Below, one piece after another: positions 48,559 to 61,544 of a DNA stretch of 64,000 nucleotides. The notes below the pieces were generated by a model, which saw only the letters and a list, made by a program, of their open reading frames with translations, did not search any database and was not told where the DNA came from. Position 1 is the first letter of the stretch. Each line of letters opens with the position of its first letter. Where the stretch lies: assembly GCF_003073045.1 (NCBI RefSeq), contig NC_037593.1:17784725-17848724 (forward strand), given 5' to 3'. The DNA comes from Pomacea canaliculata. Its lineage: Eukaryota > Mollusca > Gastropoda > Architaenioglossa > Ampullariidae. The position numbers and the translations under genes were made by a program.

Positions 48559-51500
48559 ATGACTGCTGCAGCAATGGCAGAACCAGAAAGTTTGAAGGAG
48601 GAGGGTAACAAATATTTTAGGAGTGGACAGTATGAAGATGCTTTGCGCTGCTACACACAGGCATTAGAGCTAGGCTCTCTGAATGACTCAGAGAAAGCCA
48701 TCATCTTCAAGAATCGGTCTGCATGCAGGCTGAAGCTAAATGATCATGAAGCAGCAGTCTCTGATGCCTCAGCATGTAAGTTTTTTAATGTAACTTTTTT
48801 GATTGTAAGTAGTTTTGCACTTCTTCACCATGTATGAGCAAATTATTACCTTAGATTGGGCAATTAAAGGAAACTTACTTTTCCTCTTTGCTTCAAATGT
48901 TTACAAAGATCAGAGTAGACTGAAAAAAAAACCAACAGAATTTTATTTTTAACATATTAGAATTATTGTTGTTGTTTTGGATCATTGATAATTTAAGTTT
49001 TTGATGGTATAATTGTCTTCTTACAAAATATCCTTTTGTTTCATTCTGTTGAAACTGTTCAATAATTGTGTGTTTTGTTGTGTTTTAGGCTTGGAGCTTG
49101 CACCTAATGACCCAAAGGCTTTATTCAGACGTTGTCAGGCTTTAGATGCTCTAGGACGGGTGGAGGAAGCCTACAGAGATGCTGTGACTCTTCTGAAAAT
49201 AGACCCTAAAAATAATGCTGTGCAGACCATATTCAACAGACTCAATCCTCTTGTGCAGGAAAGGGTAAGATCCTGAAGTTATGATTTTCATGTAATACAT
49301 AACACTTCTTCTTTTGAAAATCAAGATATAATTCTAGAAAATTAATGCTTGCGGGAATTTTTGCTATTTCAGAGCCAGGTTTTTGACTTTTCATGTATAG
49401 TTACATGCAAGTTTCCTTTTAGGCTTTATGTTGTCATCTGCTTGCCATGATATATCAAAAGCAAGAGTAATGCACTGAATGCCTAAACAGTTTTGTTTGA
49501 TCTTGAAAGTTATTGTTTTGAAATAAATTAGCTCTGTTATGGTTGGAGGGTTGAAGGGTTTTTTTCTGTGACAGTTGCAGAAACAAAACAGTCTGACAAA
49601 CAAAGTGTCCCAGATGGTCAGTCTGGCATTTGATTTATCAGTCAGCAAGGACAAAAGATTACAGGTAAGATAATAAAATCATTTGTCAAAGAGCTGTCTC
49701 GCTTGATATTTCTACATATTCTATCACCAACATGGAGAAATAATTTTTTTTTTATATTTGACAGTGCTTTGTCTTTGTCTCTAAATATATCTGTGGAATG
49801 TACCGGGACTTTATTCATTTCTGTAAAAAAAAATTGACGATTGAGTTTTGTTTTTAGCAAAAAAAATAATGTTTGCCATTTATAAAATCTGTAATTAGGC
49901 TTTAAACAACTTAATTGTCCTGGCAAGAGAGGATGCTGGAGCAGAGCTTATTTGCCATAAAGGATGCATAAATCAACTTGCAGCACTAGTGAGAGAAAAA
50001 GATGCAGATTTCATCATTGCTGCAACTCGAATTCTTGCAAGCTTGGCTAAAACCAGCAAGCAGAGGGTGAGTTGGAAATAGAGAAATATTTTAGGTGAGA
50101 TTGTTCATTTGTATTTTGATGTGATACAGAGAGAAAGATATTGTTCTTTTGTATTTTGATGTAATACGAATGGAAGGAGAGAACAAGAGACTTGTAACAT
50201 TTTAAGGGACTGTGTTACTTGAAAGTTGCTTGTAAACTGGGGAAAAAGTTGGAGGTCTGATTTGGTCTCAGGGAGGAGTCTATGTTAAACTACTGAAGCA
50301 CTTGCTTTGGCAGTTGATTGTAGTTTATGTACATCACTACTTGTTTACTTAGTAGCAATTGGTATTATGCACTAAATACCCTGGGTTCCATGTCTTAAAT
50401 GAAGAAAGTTATTTGCATGTCAAGATGACATAGTTTTTCTCTTAAGGACTCCTCAAAATGACCTGGCATCCAAAATTCTTTTAATACTATATATCTTTTT
50501 ATAATTCAATTAGTGAGACAATAGTTTTACCAGTACATATGGTCAGTATGTACAGTAAATATGACTTCAAGAGAGAAGAAAATGTAGTACATTTCTTAGT
50601 CATCAAGTCATATGCACCTGATGTTTAAAGAACTAATCAGGTGCATACCAGTCCTTTAAAAGAGTTTCATGTCATTATGTCCTTGTTTTTGGGATGTTAA
50701 TTTTATTCTTCTGAAGTAGTTTTTTGAGCCATAGTCAATTTGTTGATGCCATCTTTGGCACAGGCTGCGACTGTTGTGAATACTCTGGACTTGAACCTTC
50801 TGTTATTGGTGCTGGGTCAAGCATCAGCAGAAGTAGGACGAAGCATAACTCACCTTCTGCAAACAATACTTAATGTATATGTTGGTCTTGAGGAATATCA
50901 GGCAGCTCTCAAGCACTATGAGCAGGAAAGGAAAAAAGGTGAACGCTTGAGATACCCACAGCTGTCATTGAGTAAGTATGGTGCTCTTTTTTTTCCCATT
51001 AAAAGAGTTTAAAACATATAGCAGTTAATATATATGATTCATGACATCTATTGCTTCCTTTCTTAACTTGTTTTGGTTGAACTTTGGACATCAGTCAATG
51101 AGGTAAATCAAAGACCCCTTAATGAGTCTTTGAGTGGCCCAAACAGGAGCATTCAGAGAAGGGTGTCAAAAAACCAGTGCTTGTTAGAGTGAGATGTTTA
51201 TTGACAAGCTGAGAGCTTTTTAAAGGCATTGTTCTGTTGAATGATAATGCCCATGTGTATACTGTTGCCCATACTGTTGAAACCCTCCAAACTCAAATTT
51301 TTGAGATATTGGCTCACATTCCATATAGTTCACATATTGATCATTCAGACTTCCCCTGTCTGGTCCACTTAAGGAGACATTAAGGAGTTATCAATGCACC
51401 TTGACTTTTCATTAATGAGGAAATGCATGAATTACCAGCTGCTCAGCCAAAAAACATTTTAAGGGCATAATAAAGCTTGTGCAATAATAGAAGAAGTGCA

Positions 51501-54500
51501 TTGAAAAGTAAGGTGTCAAAGTTAAAACAAAAGATGTTGAAATTTCTATTTTTATCAAAGTTTATAGCTGTGTTGCAGATGATTATTAACTGACCCTCAA
51601 AGCTAAACAAAAAGATAAGAAAAAAAAATGAATGCAGTTTTACCAGATAAGATGCAGGCATAAAAAGTAACCTATATTTATTATACCTTTTAAATCTCTT
51701 GCTCTACACAGATGAAGAACAACAACGCTATGTAGATCAATTGATGAATCATTTGGTGCGGATGATTGACAGTGGCAAGGTCACTGCTGAAGGTCGTGAC
51801 TTTGCCATGGAGCTTCTAATGAAGAATATAACTATGAAGAAAGGGGTAGGATGGACATTAAAGTTTCTTGACACAACTGGTGAGTTTAATTTTGTTTGAA
51901 ATGTCACTTTGTAAAAAGTAGATGACATTGTGAAGTTATGTCATGAAATAAAAAGTGTATTAAAATTATGGAAGGATAATAGAATTTCTAATTAAAACAA
52001 TATCTTTCAATTGTTTTTCACTCTTAGTCATGCTTCTGACATCAAGATTGTCATGCCCAGTCCATTTTTTATATATATTTTCTAAAGATTTGAGAAAATA
52101 CCAGGAATCCATTTAGACTAGTGTATACATTAGTGAAGTATAGATCATGTCTGTTTTATTTTTTTGACAGGGACAGTTCCACAAAAGCATAAAGATTGAA
52201 TTTTTTTTTTTTTCTACATTGCATCTTTCTATGACCAATCTTCTCTTAACTATACTATATAAAACTTCATGTAAATTTTGCAAAGTATCAAGAGTTTGTT
52301 TTGTTTTGTTTTAATTAGGAATTGAAGGTCTGCTGACGGTAGCAGGAACTCAGAAGCAGTTCAAATCACTGGCAGTGACAGACCATTCTCGCATGCATGC
52401 TTCAGTTATTCTGTCTACAGTCTATGAAGATCTTATTGCTGATAAACATCGTGAAAAGTTCAAAGAGAAATGTACAAACTTTCTGAAGTAGGTCAAACAG
52501 GAGATAGCTTTCAGATATATGATATTGTTATGCTTCTAGTTCTTTACACAGTTGATGATTGGAAAACACTTTGTTTTTTATACATGATACTTTTGCCACT
52601 TTCTATTTGCGTTTCTACCCCTCTACTCATTTTTTCAAAAATCCAGTTATTTGACGAATGAAGAATTTGAAAAGTTGTGGTGTTTTACTCTTGTTTTTGA
52701 TGTTGCACCTTAAAATTTACTGACAGAGAACTTTTTGGAGATGAGATCATCGAGTCCAAAATTGAAGCTATTGAGGTCATCTCAAGTCTTCTGCAGGTAA
52801 AAATGTTACTCTTCATGAAATTTATGTAGTAGTCTGTACAAGAAAAGCAATTAAAAAATTTTGTTTTTTATTGTCTCATGAGTAAATTACATTTCATGAT
52901 TTTGAAGTGTGTGTTTACTGATTTGCTGCAGGGCCCATATGAGGTTGGCAATATGCTGCTTGGAATTGAAGGTGTTGTTCAGATAATGTTCACATTGGCA
53001 AACAGTGACAACATTCACTACCAGGTTTGTTTAAGTTCTGTTAATAATTTACATATGGTGTAAAAGCTATGGACATAGGAGTGTAGCCCATAGCCCGGTG
53101 GTGATTTGCCTCTAGAGCACATATCAGCAAGGGAATATCAGAGCATCACAAAAAGTTACACTGTGGTGTATATGAGGACAAAGCAGAGACAAGACAGCAG
53201 ATCTAGTCTAGGTCTGATTGGTGACATAAAGAGGGGTAAAAAGTCTTGGCATTATGATGCTGATCACAACTTGATACTCAAAGACTGCTGTGGAGGAGCT
53301 CTGGCATTTGTTCTAAGCTCATCCAAGAAAAGACAGTTCCTTTGCCTGCCTTTGGTTGAGTTTATGGAGGAGGGGGGAGAGTTTGCTTACACCATACTTA
53401 CCACCACTTGGCTCTACAGACTTTTAAAAAAGTGTTATTTTTATATTTTAAACATTATTGTCTGTCATGTCTGCAGAGAGCAAAACTGTTGTTTTCAAGC
53501 TTATGATTGAGAGTGTTTGGCATGTTCTCACTTGCAGAGAGTAGCTGTGGAAGCCATTGTGAATTCTGCCTCCAAGAAAAACCAATGTTCAGGAGTGCTC
53601 AAAGATGCAGTTCCTATTCTGAAGAAGCTTTATCAGTCTGCTGATGAGAGTATTAAAGTACGAGCCCTTGTGGTGAGTGTTATTCATAACTGCCTTGTTG
53701 CCTTTGACATGATAACATGACCTGATACATTTATTAATTTTTAAGGAATAGCTGATACGTATCTTTGACGAGAGTGACGGATATGCATGCTACATCACTG
53801 TATGTCTTATGTGTGGCATCAAACATCTGCAAATTTATGATGTTACCTGACCTGTAACATATATTTGATCTTTCAGATATTCTATCTTCATCATCCTGTA
53901 GAGATATTAAGGTTACATGTCTTTGCTTCTATGGTGCTCAAGCAAAGATGGAGAACCTTTCTTTCCTTTTTGTTTTAAGAGAACACTTTTGTTTATGGTG
54001 TATTGGCCTTGCTTTTGCCCTATTAACGGTTTTAGAGCAGTTGCTCACCTGACCTGTGGAGTGTTCTGCATGCATGACATGTGCATACTCATGGTCAGAA
54101 TGACAACTTTTTGAATGTTTAAGAGCTAGCGTAACCCTTTATCTGTTCTGGTCATGTCATCTGGTAAGTCTCGAAAAAAGAGAATTTACTAAGTTTTATT
54201 TTTTTTAACATTCATCATCTTTGCTGTACAGGGTTTGTGTAAGCTGGGCAGCTATTCAGGAGGGGATGTAAGTGAACAGCCATTCGCAGATGGATCCACT
54301 CTTAAACTTGCACGTATCTGCCGCAAGTGAGTGAGAGTGTTTGTGATATCCGTAGTAGTTCAGTAATGACAGGGTTTAAGGGCTTAATTTGGATCCCTAA
54401 ATCCCCCCCCCCTTTCTCCTCAGGAGATCTCAGATGCTATGAGAGAAAGAATTGTCCTTCTGTCTATAATGGGAAGTTCTCCACCTTTTTCTCTTTAGTC

Positions 54501-57500
54501 CATCATAAATTCAGACTCTCAGAGTCTGTGCTTTGATGCACTAGGAAAATACACGTGGGATCCTTAATCCATACTTGCTGCTAGACTTACAATTCATGCA
54601 AACCTTATGTGTCCCAAATTTTTGAAAAAATACTGATAGTTTTGAGTTTTGGACATATTTAGAAGTTTTTAAAAATAAATATATGACAGGTTTCTAGTCA
54701 ACACAAGCAAAGATTGTGACCTTCGACGCTGGGCAACTGAAGGTCTTGCTTATCTAACCTTGGATGCAGATGTGAAGGAAGAGTTAGTAGACGATGCTGC
54801 AGCACTAAATTCCATCTTTGACCTGGCTAAAGTAGGTACCTTTTGGAACTTTTTCCAGATTTTATTCTTGGTGTGCTTGCCATTTTCAGGCAACCCATTT
54901 CACTTGTATAAGTTACCAGATTGCCAACGACAGAAGTATGTAGACTTTTGAGTTCTCTTTCAAAATTTGGATGCCATTATATTTGGTTGAGAGTTAGTAT
55001 TTTTATTCAAGGATGTCTAAGACATAGGGGATGAAAATAAGAATGGTGAAGCTGTGAAGATCTTGTTGACCTGTTAATCAATCGTTATAACATGAATCTC
55101 CCTATTTTGTTTAGTTAGAAATCATACACTTGATAAGTATATATGGCTCTCATAAATATTACATTTTTCTTGGTGATGTAAGAATTTGATATGGTGTCAT
55201 GTTTTTCTTGTCAGAATCCTGATTACAAAATGACTTATGCCTGCATAACCACATTAGTTAACCTGACAAACAGCTATGACAAGCAGGAAATCATACCTGA
55301 AATGGCAGAATTGGCCAGGTTTGCTAAGCAGCATGTTCCCGAAGAACATCCTAAGGTTTGATTTTTCATAACATCTTTCTTGCTTTAGTAGCTATTTATG
55401 TGAAGATTGCATTTGCAGATGTCTTCTTTTTATGTATTTATACTTAGTTAAGTGATCTATCCATCACATTATCTTTTTTTTTAAGTTTTCTTGTGTTTTT
55501 TGGCACTTTTTTCCCTGCAAGATTGTTTACTTGCATTATTTGTTCTGTTCAGGACAAGCATGAGTTCGTGGTGCAGCGAATACATAAACTGGCCCAGGCT
55601 GGTGTGACTAACGCCTTGGTGTGTCTGTCTGGCACAGAGTCATGCAACAGCCGAGAGCTGATATGCCGTGTATTCCTTGCTCTTGCCACTGAACAGTCAT
55701 TGCGTGGTTTGATGGTACAGCAAGGTGCTGTCAAGGTGCTGCTGTTGTCTCCATATATTTTATTTACTCTGAAGCAAAATAAATCTCAAATATAATGGAA
55801 TACCACATAAAAGATAAGTTTTCAAGAAGCATGGGATATGGTCTGGATATATGTTGATTTAAAAAAAAATGTCTTTAGAAGCCATTGCATATGCACATTT
55901 ATACATACAAGTTAAATTTGAAGCACAAGATATAAAGCACTTGCTTGCATAAACAAATCTGTGCCTGCAAACAAAAATAGTGATAGATATGTGTATGTCA
56001 AGTAAGAATGCCATGTAAACAGCTGCGACATGCAGAAATTGAGAAAGAAAACACAAGGAACAGTATGGTATTCTTTATAATATGGGACTGGGTTCTTAAA
56101 GTATTAATTCAGCTAGAATACTGCTGCAGCTGAGGTCTTGTCCAAATCTTTGCATATTCATTCTCATCATCCTTTGCTTTATAATTTTTTTTTTTTTAAT
56201 CGCTTTTGTTTCCAGGTGTTGTTACAACTTCTCGAAAATAATACAGACACTGGTGCAGTACTAGCTGCTCACAGTCTGGCTAAGATTGCTGTGACCATGG
56301 ACCCGAACACTGCATTCCCCGGACAACGGGTCGGTTAAATGATTACTTCGAAATTCATTGTAATAAAACCTTTTCTTTCTAGTCTGACAATATAAAAATG
56401 AATCGCAACACAGTTGTCTTCTTTAGTGTTGCTTTTTCAGTCTTAAAAGCCTCAAACAACCAAGAGACCATGGGGATCAGCTTTATTGTGGCCAAAATAA
56501 TAATTAAAGCCAAACAACAGAAAAGATGGCTCCAATAGCATTTTAACTACAGCAGCCAAGACCCACTCTGCTGGCTAGAGAGAACTGGTGACTGTCATCA
56601 GAACAGGTCACTCCAGATTTGTAGATCATTTATTCATCAGATTCTGCATTGGAGAGTCCCCAGTATGGCCCCAATGACATGGCCTGGTGACACAAAAAAG
56701 ATCTTGGTATCTCTGCAGTATCTACAGCACACAACAGACTTTTTCAGGGCCTCTAGAGTTATTGTCTAAGCATTTAAAGAAGAAATTCATTGTTATGCAA
56801 CATTTTCTTTCTAGTCTGACCATACCCTACTCTACCTTTCTAGGAAAAAACCACCATTTAACTAAGTTGTGTTTATCTGCAATCACATGCATGGGCATTT
56901 GTATTCTTTTTCCATTAGTTTGTATGGCTTTCAGGTAATAGATTGTTATTCAATTTAGGATACACAATAGTCTTTGCCTTTTTCAGGTTTATGAAGTTGT
57001 GCGACCTCTTATATCACTACTGCACCATGATCGATCGGGTCTACAAAACTTTGAGGCTTTGCTGGCACTGACTAACCTTTCGTCTGTTAGTGAAAACATA
57101 AGGTATATATTTAAAGGAGACCAGCGAGTTGGGGCTCATGCTTTAGTAATTCTGGTTGCTTCATACAGATGTGTTTTTACAATTAGCTTGAACGTTTATT
57201 TTTAGGAGCATTATAGTTTCCGTTGTATGCCGATGTAACAGCAATAACTTTATTAAAGCCAGCTAAGTGTATTGGAATTTTGACTTGACAGTTTGAGCAC
57301 ATTTCCTGCTTTTGTGGATTTTCTGTGATCATCATATCAAATTTACCAAATCAGGTTGTTTACTCAACAGTATGTCTAGCAAATAAAGCCCTTAACTGAC
57401 TGGAATTGCAGTTTGAAATCTAGTTAAAAAAATATTTTAAAAAAAGTCCTCCGGTAGGTGCATGTCTTAGAGACTGTCTTAAAGTTTATTCAGTTGATTC

Positions 57501-59633
57501 AGATAAGAGTAGAGGTTGGTGGAAAGATTTGTTCTGTGGCTTTGAAAGAAACCTGTGAGGAACTATTTCTAAAAAGGCTGTTCCATTATGTCTGGTTTTG
57601 CTTGGATTTTAATGCTTAATATTGAAGATTGTCTTGGGGCTGGAAGTTCCCTTTTCCTTATAGAGCTGGAAATGTTTCTTTGTCTGATGTGTTCATTTTG
57701 AATGTTTAGTTTATCTTGCATTAATTTAAAAGAAAAAGGCCGATTTCCTTTTATTACTGTGCAGAAATTGCATTTTAGAGAACAATGGCCTTCAGTCAAT
57801 TGAACAGCTAATGTTTGAGGAACATGAGATGATCCGGCGTGCTGCCACAGAATGCATGTCTAATATGGTGATGAGTCCGAAGGTTGGTCATGCAAATATT
57901 TTTGAAAAAGAAAATCACCAGTTTTGTGATAATATGGATAACTGACATTAATACAACTGAATACAACAGCCATGTGCAGAGACATTCTTTTAAAATTAAT
58001 AGTTTATAAAATTAGCATATGCTAGTTTAAGACCAACCTTTGCCCCAGGTTCCATTTCTACACAACTTGTGACAAGCTTTAGCTATGACTTAGAGAGCCT
58101 GCTACAGCTATTGTGGCAACAGCTATGTAGTACTAATTAGACTTTACCAAGTTAAAGCTAGGTATTCTGAAAAACAGAGACCTGAGATCTTGTGCTAGAC
58201 AGCAGACAAGAGTGATGACAAGGAAATGATGACTAGGCATTTGTATCATTTATGAAACTTGAAAAAGTCAGCACATGTGGTAACATGGCTATAGCATAGC
58301 TTAAATTAAAATCAAGACAACAGATTTTAGTGATCCGTATGTGGGCTTTTTGATGGTCATAAAATCTTAGCCTTAATTCCTGTAGGTGCAAGAACTGTTT
58401 GAGAGGGACAATGACCGTGTGAAGGTCCTTGTGCTTTTTGCTGGTGAAGAGGATCTTGAACTGATGCAAGCAGCAGCAGGTGCATTGGCTAACATGTCCA
58501 CAAATCACAAACTTTGCCATAAAATAACACAGGTAAGATTGATAGCATTTTGCTAGAAATCAAAGGGTGTAAAAATAAACCCAAACTATCTTGTGCGCTC
58601 ATCTTTAGACGAATAGCTTTACCAAACAGTCTTACCAGAGTTTGCATTTGTACTATGCCTCAACAGGTAAAACCATGGCTGCAGATTCTACAAGCATTGC
58701 TAGTAAGTGACAAAGTTGAGATCCAGCACCGTGCCTCGTATGTGACATTGAATCTCATGGCTGCAGACAAGGATATAGCTACACGCTTAATAGAGTCACG
58801 CGTAAGTCTGAGTATTATGTTCACGAGGTCTTGCAGCTTTCTTTTCTTTCTGACAAGTGAATAATCTTATTGTCATTGAATATTATTTGTGGGATATATT
58901 TGCTTTTAAAATGATGTTCATGCATTAACTCAATCTTCATACATTGAAATATCGATGTCAGTAGGGCCTGAACAGTTGTTTCTGACCAACAGATGGATGT
59001 GCAGCTATTTAAAAAAATTTAAGATATACTATTCTATTAAATTAACTGCTGTATTCAAAATCACACAATAAATTAATCTGTGCTTGAAATAGTTTCTATG
59101 ACGTTACAATGAAGTTAAAATTTTATTATGATTTGTCGTGTCAGGTCCTGGAAATTCTTATGGCGTTGACACGGTTAGATGGTGAAGAAAGAGCAGGTGT
59201 GCGGGAATATGCACAGGCTGCGCTGGACAAAGCTGTAGAACTAGAGCTGATTAGACCCTATGATGCAAATGCCGATGCTGGAATTATTTTTAAACGTGCC
59301 CCAGATGTTAAACAGATGGAGGACATTGTAGAAGCAGCCGAAGGTGAACAGAAAGAAAGTGACAGTGAAGATGAGAAAGCAAAGGCACAAACAAATACAG
59401 ACAATCAAAAAGCACATGAGAAGATAACAGATTCCTGTCCAAAAGACAAGGATTTTAAGCAAAGGGATGTCACCAATGAGACAGGATTGCTTTCAAATGT
59501 TGGAGAGGAGTTGGTAGAAGGTGAGAAGATAAGTAAATGTGATGGTGTACTATTATCAGAGCAAGAAGAGGTCAAACGTGACACATCAGAACAGGAAGAG
59601 AGAAAATGTGACACAAAAGAAGAGATCTCATGA
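48559..59633 (+). CDS. unc45: UNC-45 myosin chaperone / Hsp90 co-chaperone
   Basis: Exons: 48559-48775, 49089-49264, 49581-49664, 49899-50066, 50764-50971, 51712-51879, 52319-52487, 52727-52796, 52932-53024, 53538-53672, 54232-54326, 54690-54831, 55215-55355, 55553-55735, 56216-56329, 56987-57102, 57765-57882, 58386-58532, 58667-58801, 59145-59633. The sum is 3168 nt, 1055 residues, all phases closing. The N-terminal TPR domain (about 8-115) keeps clamp residues (K13, N17, then KNRSAC and PKALFRR) for the EEVD tails of Hsp90/Hsp70. Armadillo-type central and UCS domains follow, with [12 protein letters not shown] and AATECMSNM typical of UCS. It folds myosin motor heads. The start could be ATG 48559 or ATG 48574. 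Family members are about 930-945 residues; the excess is an acidic tail. Donors after exons 14 (GTGCTG) and 15 (GTCGGT) are weak. Confidence 0.96.
50101..50167 (+). repeat. short tandem duplication, period 40
   Basis: TTGTTC-TTTGTATTTTGATGT-ATAC appears at 50101-50127 and again at 50141-50167, in the UNC-45 intron between exons 4 and 5. Confidence 0.7.
54145..54200. mobile_element. single terminus of the ACCAGATGACATGAC family in an UNC-45 intron
   Basis: GGTCATGTCATCTGGTAAGT at about 54152-54171 followed by TCTCGAAAAAAGAGAATTTA. Read in reverse, this matches the MITE arm (AAATT, T-rich block, CGA, ACTTACCAGATGACATGACC). No partner end was found; relic. Confidence 0.5.
59320..59633 (+). other. 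unc45: UNC-45 acidic C-terminal tail
   Basis: Roughly the last 104 residues (from about 952), beyond the normal UCS end near [19 protein letters not shown]. It is very rich in Glu, Lys, Asp, Ser and Thr (for example [16 protein letters not shown]), with an imperfect repeat [10 protein letters not shown] / [10 protein letters not shown]. Likely disordered. It is encoded in the same exon as the UCS end, with no frameshift needed. Confidence 0.8.
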
Positions 59634-61544
59634 AAGACTGACATTTCAGATCTTGTGCAGGAGTTTCCAAAAAAACACCTCAGTGTGTCTGTGTAGGTGT
59701 GCGAGTATGTACATGCATGTTTTATATGCATTTGTTTAAAAAAAAAAATGTTTGCCTTGATATATGTCTGCCATTTTCTGTTGTAATGCAGCCTTATGCC
59801 CCAGTACAAACTACACATGCATGAAAATCACTCCTGTTCCACAGTTGTGATACATTTTGAAAGAGTTACTTTTTAATTTATATTTTAAAAAATGTTTTGA
59901 GAATTTGTGTGATCTTTTTGTGTGTGATAATAAGAATCATATGTGATAGTATAATTTCTCCCCACAGAAAAGTTTACCTATTTCCTTCATTGTGATTTTG
60001 GTTTATAGAAAAAATGCATGCTGGTATTTGTTTTATATAGCCTCATTACATTTGAGATGTAAAGCCATATGTGTTCAAAATTTTACTGTGCATTCTTGTT
60101 TTTAAAAAAGGAGGTGTTATGTCAAGATGTGTGTGTGCCATATTCTTTTGGTGTGTTTTAATTAGCATCTTTTGACAGACATGTTTGATGTGACTAAAAT
60201 GTTTGGTATGACAAACTGTTTTGAAAGATGTAGTGCAGTGCAGTGGTCAGTTTACCTCTTGTCTTTGCAGAACCATATCTAATGCTGTGACAATACCTTG
60301 TTAAATGGCCATAGCTTTACCACCTGTGGTGTGGTTTGGTGAGCATAACTGCCTTGGAGATGTTTGACCTGACAAAAACCAGCACACAGTACCTTTTCCA
60401 CAATTCTCGTTTGTGCTCAGAAATGATTTATCATTCAGGCTTCACAGAAATGTTGGCCAAGCCATGTTGCAACCATAGCAAACTTGTGCTTGTTTCAGTT
60501 CATCTGACTAATAGAAGCCAAAACATGTCTAAGATGCAAGGCTCTAGGAATATTGTAAATCATCAATATTGGGAATGTTCACCTTTTTATTAGTTCTTGA
60601 TGCTGAAAAATTTCTGGAAACAGCATAACTTAGACAGCAGAGATTAACATTTCAACCATTTATTAGGGAGTCCAAGTCAGGAGATGTCTTCCTCTCTTAT
60701 ACTTCTCACAGACCCCCAACCTTTCCCAAAAGCCCACCATTTGTGCAAAAGGCAGTTTTTTTAAAAATCTTTGTTACCAAAGAAATCCTGAATGTTCTCT
60801 TCTGAAGGAATTTCGTGTTCTCATTAGAGAATCCATCCTTTTATTAATAAACATGCATGTCATGTTTTAAATTAAATGCTGATTGTGAAGTAAGTTAAAT
60901 TAAATGCTGAGTGTGATGTAAGAAGTGATTGAGAATTCAATGGCAATTCAACTTGCAATGTTTTATAAAGGATGTTTGCAATATGCATAATGCAAGGAGA
61001 GTCGATGAAAGTCATGACTTGAATATTCAGTTTTAATATCAAAGTTAGATGCCTTTCTTTTTTTTTCTTAGCTTTGGAGGAAAACAAAACCAACTTTGGT
61101 TGGTAAAACAGCATATTATTTTGAGAAAATTGTGATCATAACAAGAAAACAAAAAACCATGTATACCCATATCCGTGAGATACAAGCTTTTGAACACTGC
61201 TGTTCCCTTATAGGTTTTTGAAAAAAACCAATACATTTCCTCTGTCACATCTCATTAACACAGGTTCTCACATTGGCACTGGCCAGAATTTATATAAATT
61301 AAAAAAAGTGATATCCATTGCAACAAACCCATGACTACACTATGTTCTTATAATCTGCTAGCAACTTAATTTTATGCTTGACCTTGGGCATAAGTAGGCA
61401 TGCAAAAAAGGAAACATCTGCTATCTGCTTTACAAAAAGTAAACAATAGGGACCTATACTTTTGTAAGCTAACATTACTGATCTTGACGTGTAAGACATG
61501 GATGGTATCAGTGTACTCTGCCATCCAGTAACTAGTAATCATAT
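59634..61544. other. facing 3' UTRs of UNC-45 and the reductase
   Basis: AT-rich, non-coding. It holds the palindromic double poly(A) signal at 60840-60851 and another minus-strand candidate (TTTATT at 60658-60663). No exon or repeat was recognised. Confidence 0.6.
60840..60851. terminator. palindromic bidirectional poly(A) signal TTTATTAATAAA
   Basis: A 12-base perfect palindrome holding AATAAA on both strands: + (60846-60851) for UNC-45, whose stop is 1.2 kb upstream, and - (60845-60840) for the reductase gene, whose stop is 0.7 kb away. No earlier + strand AATAAA was seen after the UNC-45 stop. Confidence 0.6.

Noticed and set aside
53106..53510. 134-codon open frame between UNC-45 exons 9 and 10
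   Set aside because: It overlaps the intron, has no splice borders in a compatible phase, no recognisable family, and the spliced UNC-45 protein is complete without it.
55736..55795. UNC-45 truncated isoform by reading through the exon 14 donor
   Set aside because: Family alignment needs VK followed by LLQLLENN from the next exon; the read-through gives an unrelated short tail. Kept only as a note on a weak donor.
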